Assembly (NCBI RefSeq): GCF_041051975.1
Contig: NZ_CP163435.1
Location: forward strand, 1,736,001 to 1,800,000
Origin: Streptomyces sp. R21
Lineage (GTDB): Bacteria > Actinomycetota > Actinomycetes > Streptomycetales > Streptomycetaceae
Direction of reading: 5' to 3'
DNA length: 64,000 bases
In this document: in pieces, positions 62,504-64,000 of the stretch
Layout of the letters: each line of letters opens with the position of its first letter
How positions within the stretch are numbered: the stretch's first letter is position 1
The notes under the pieces: model-generated
What the model was told of the DNA's origin: nothing
The model's input: only the letters and a program-made list of their open reading frames with translations
Database searches by the model: none
Position numbers and translations under genes: made by a program

Positions 62504-64000
62504 CTACTTCTTCGCGTCGCTGAACCGCTCCCCCTTCTCCGCCTTCTCGACCAGCAGCGCGGGCGGCGTGAACCGCTCGCCGTAGCGTTCGGCGAGTTCA
62601 CGCGCGCGTGCCACGAATCCGGGGAGCCCGCCTTCGTAGCCGTTGATGTACTGCAGGACGCCGCCGGTCCAGCCCGGGAAGCCGATGCCGAAGATGGAGC
62701 CGATGTTGGCGTCGGCGACCGAGGTGAGCACGCCTTCCTCGAGGAGGCGGACCGTGTCCAACGCCTCGGAGAAGAGCATGCGTTCCTGCATGTCCTCGAA
62801 GGGGATCTCGTGACCCGGCTTCGTGAAGTGCTCGCGCAGGCCCGGCCACAGCTTGGCGCGCTTGCCGTCCACGTAGTCGTAGAAGCCCGCGCCGCCGCTG
62901 CGTCCCGGGCGGGCGAACTCGTCGACCATGCGGTCGATGACGGCCTCGGCGGGGTGGGTCGCCCAGGTGCCACCGGCCTCCTCGACGGCTCGCTTGGACT
63001 CGGCCCGGATCTTGCGCGGCAGGGTCAGCGTCAGTTCGTCCATGAGGGAGAGGACCTTGGCCGGGTAGCCCGCCTGGGCGGCGGCCTGCTCGACGGACGC
63101 GGGCTCGATGCCCTCGCCGACCATCGCGACGCCCTCGTTGATGAAGTGCCCGATGACGCGGGAGGTGAAGAAGCCGCGCGAGTCGTTGACGACGATGGGG
63201 GTCTTCTTGATCTGGCGGACCAGGTCGAAGGCGCGGGCCAGCGCCTCGTCGCCGGTGTGCTCGCCCTTGATGATCTCGACGAGCGGCATCTTGTCGACGG
63301 GCGAGAAGAAGTGCAGGCCGATGAAGTCGCTCTGGCGCTCGACGCCTTCGGCGAGGGCGGTGATCGGCAGGGTCGAGGTGTTGGAGCACAGCAGTGCGTC
63401 CGGCTCGACGATGTGCTGGATCTCCTGGAACACCTTGTGCTTGAGAGAGGTGTCCTCGAAGACCGCCTCGATCACCGCGTCGCAGCCCGCCAGGTCGGCC
63501 GGGTCGGACGTGGGCGTGATGCGGGCCAGGAGCTCGTCCGCCTTCTCCTGCGTCGTACGGCCCCGGGAGACCGCCTTCGCGCAGAGCTTCTCGGAGTAGG
63601 CCTTGCCCTTGGCGGCGGCCTCCGCCGACACGTCCTTGAGGACGACCTCGATGCCCGCACGGGCGCACGAGTAGGCGATGCCCGCGCCCATCATCCCGGC
63701 GCCGAGGACGGCGGCCCTGCGCACCGGCCGCGGCTCGATGCCCTGGGGGCGGTTCGCTCCGGAGTTGACGGCCTGCAGGTCGAAGAAGAACGCCTGGATC
63801 ATGTTCTTCGCGGTCTGGCCGGTGACCAGCTCGGTGAAGTAGCGCGCCTCGATGATCAGCGCGGTCTCGAAGTCGACCTGCGAGCCCTCGACGGCCGCCG
63901 CGAGGATGTTGCGCGGAGCCGGGTAGGGGGCGCCGTTCAGCTGCTTCTTCAGGTTGGCCGGGAAGGCGGGCAGATTGGCGGCGAACTTCGGGTTCAACGG
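62504..64000 (-). CDS. 3-hydroxyacyl-CoA dehydrogenase part of a FadJ/FadB-type protein, N-terminus off the right edge
   Basis: About 499 codons are visible. The Rossmann motif VLGAGMMGAGIAY is near residues 96-108, the catalytic His lies in GLHFFSPVDKMPLVEII, and GFFTSRV follows. The C-terminal 3HCDH domains include SGGAGFYDYVDGKR. The frame is open to base 64000 and its first 90 residues look like the linker after an enoyl-CoA hydratase domain, so the full protein is probably the 700-residue bifunctional beta-oxidation subunit. The partner thiolase would be expected outside the window. Confidence 0.93.
   Translation of the reverse strand, partial: PLNPKFAANLPAFPANLKKQLNGAPYPAPRNILAAAVEGSQVDFETALIIEARYFTELVTGQTAKNMIQAFFFDLQAVNSGANRPQGIEPRPVRRAAVLGAGMMGAGIAYSCARAGIEVVLKDVSAEAAAKGKAYSEKLCAKAVSRGRTTQEKADELLARITPTSDPADLAGCDAVIEAVFEDTSLKHKVFQEIQHIVEPDALLCSNTSTLPITALAEGVERQSDFIGLHFFSPVDKMPLVEIIKGEHTGDEALARAFDLVRQIKKTPIVVNDSRGFFTSRVIGHFINEGVAMVGEGIEPASVEQAAAQAGYPAKVLSLMDELTLTLPRKIRAESKRAVEEAGGTWATHPAEAVIDRMVDEFARPGRSGGAGFYDYVDGKRAKLWPGLREHFTKPGHEIPFEDMQERMLFSEALDTVRLLEEGVLTSVADANIGSIFGIGFPGWTGGVLQYINGYEGGLPGFVARARELAERYGERFTPPALLVEKAEKGERFSDAKK

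Overview
The window is very GC-rich with dense, strongly third-position-biased genes, GTG/TTG starts and many 4-bp (ATGA/GTGA) gene overlaps. The gene content (hopanoid hpnCDE, SCO6745-type protein, DUF5941-type CDP-alcohol transferase, GlxA regulators, Tex, many secreted peptidases) points to a Streptomyces chromosome. The 1-20 kb part looks like the S. coelicolor neighbourhood around idi (SCO6750, from memory) and SCO6745. I see no rRNA, tRNA, CRISPR array, IS element or prophage gene.

1-3.2 kb: minus-strand hopanoid (squalene) genes hpnC-hpnD-hpnE; hpnE runs off the left edge. 3.5-10.6 kb: a tightly overlapping minus-strand operon of a DUF5941-type CDP-alcohol phosphatidyltransferase, a nucleotidyltransferase, a glycerol-1-phosphate-dehydrogenase-like enzyme, a second CDP-alcohol transferase, a GT2 glycosyltransferase and a TagGH/Wzm-Wzt-like exporter. 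It is probably a route to an exported polyol-phosphate-linked glycolipid or glycopolymer. 10.9-32 kb: mostly housekeeping and accessory genes (galE, CDF transporter, methyltransferase, idi, RsbW-like ATPase, enoyl-CoA hydratase, two DJ-1/PfpI proteins, SCO6745-like protein, Tex, ankyrin/HEAT protein, ABC-F, D-amino-acid oxidase) and three secreted exopeptidases (M14, S15, M1).

32.1-54.0 kb: the most interesting region, a 17-gene minus-strand block starting with a sedoheptulose-7-phosphate-cyclase-type sugar phosphate cyclase. Then follow a cupin, a class III aminotransferase, a three-gene ABC-2 exporter, a maltokinase-like kinase, a starch-synthase-like glycosyltransferase, a GlgC-like nucleotidyltransferase, a ROK kinase, an RmlD-like reductase, a Nudix hydrolase, a HAD phosphatase and a 4-alpha-glucanotransferase; then a PfkB kinase, a GMC oxidoreductase, an aldo/keto reductase and a radical SAM protein. 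Piece by piece this resembles the acarbose/validamycin C7-cyclitol logic (AcbC, V, WXY, U, S, R, M, P, J, Q, K), but no dTDP-glucose synthase/4,6-dehydratase is visible, and a radical SAM and a GMC enzyme are added. I infer a pseudo-oligosaccharide (aminocyclitol-type amylase/glucosidase inhibitor) cluster with a new tailoring set. TCTTGCAGAA-type palindromes lie in front of both presumed transcription units and resemble sites of MalR-type maltodextrin repressors, which would tie production to starch availability.

54.2-64 kb: macro-domain protein, AnsP-like amino-acid permease, long-chain acyl-CoA synthetase divergent from a MerR regulator, a lipoprotein remnant, an SDR-SDR-tautomerase operon divergent from a TetR regulator with candidate operators, and the C-terminal part of a FadJ-type 3-hydroxyacyl-CoA dehydrogenase that runs off the right edge.
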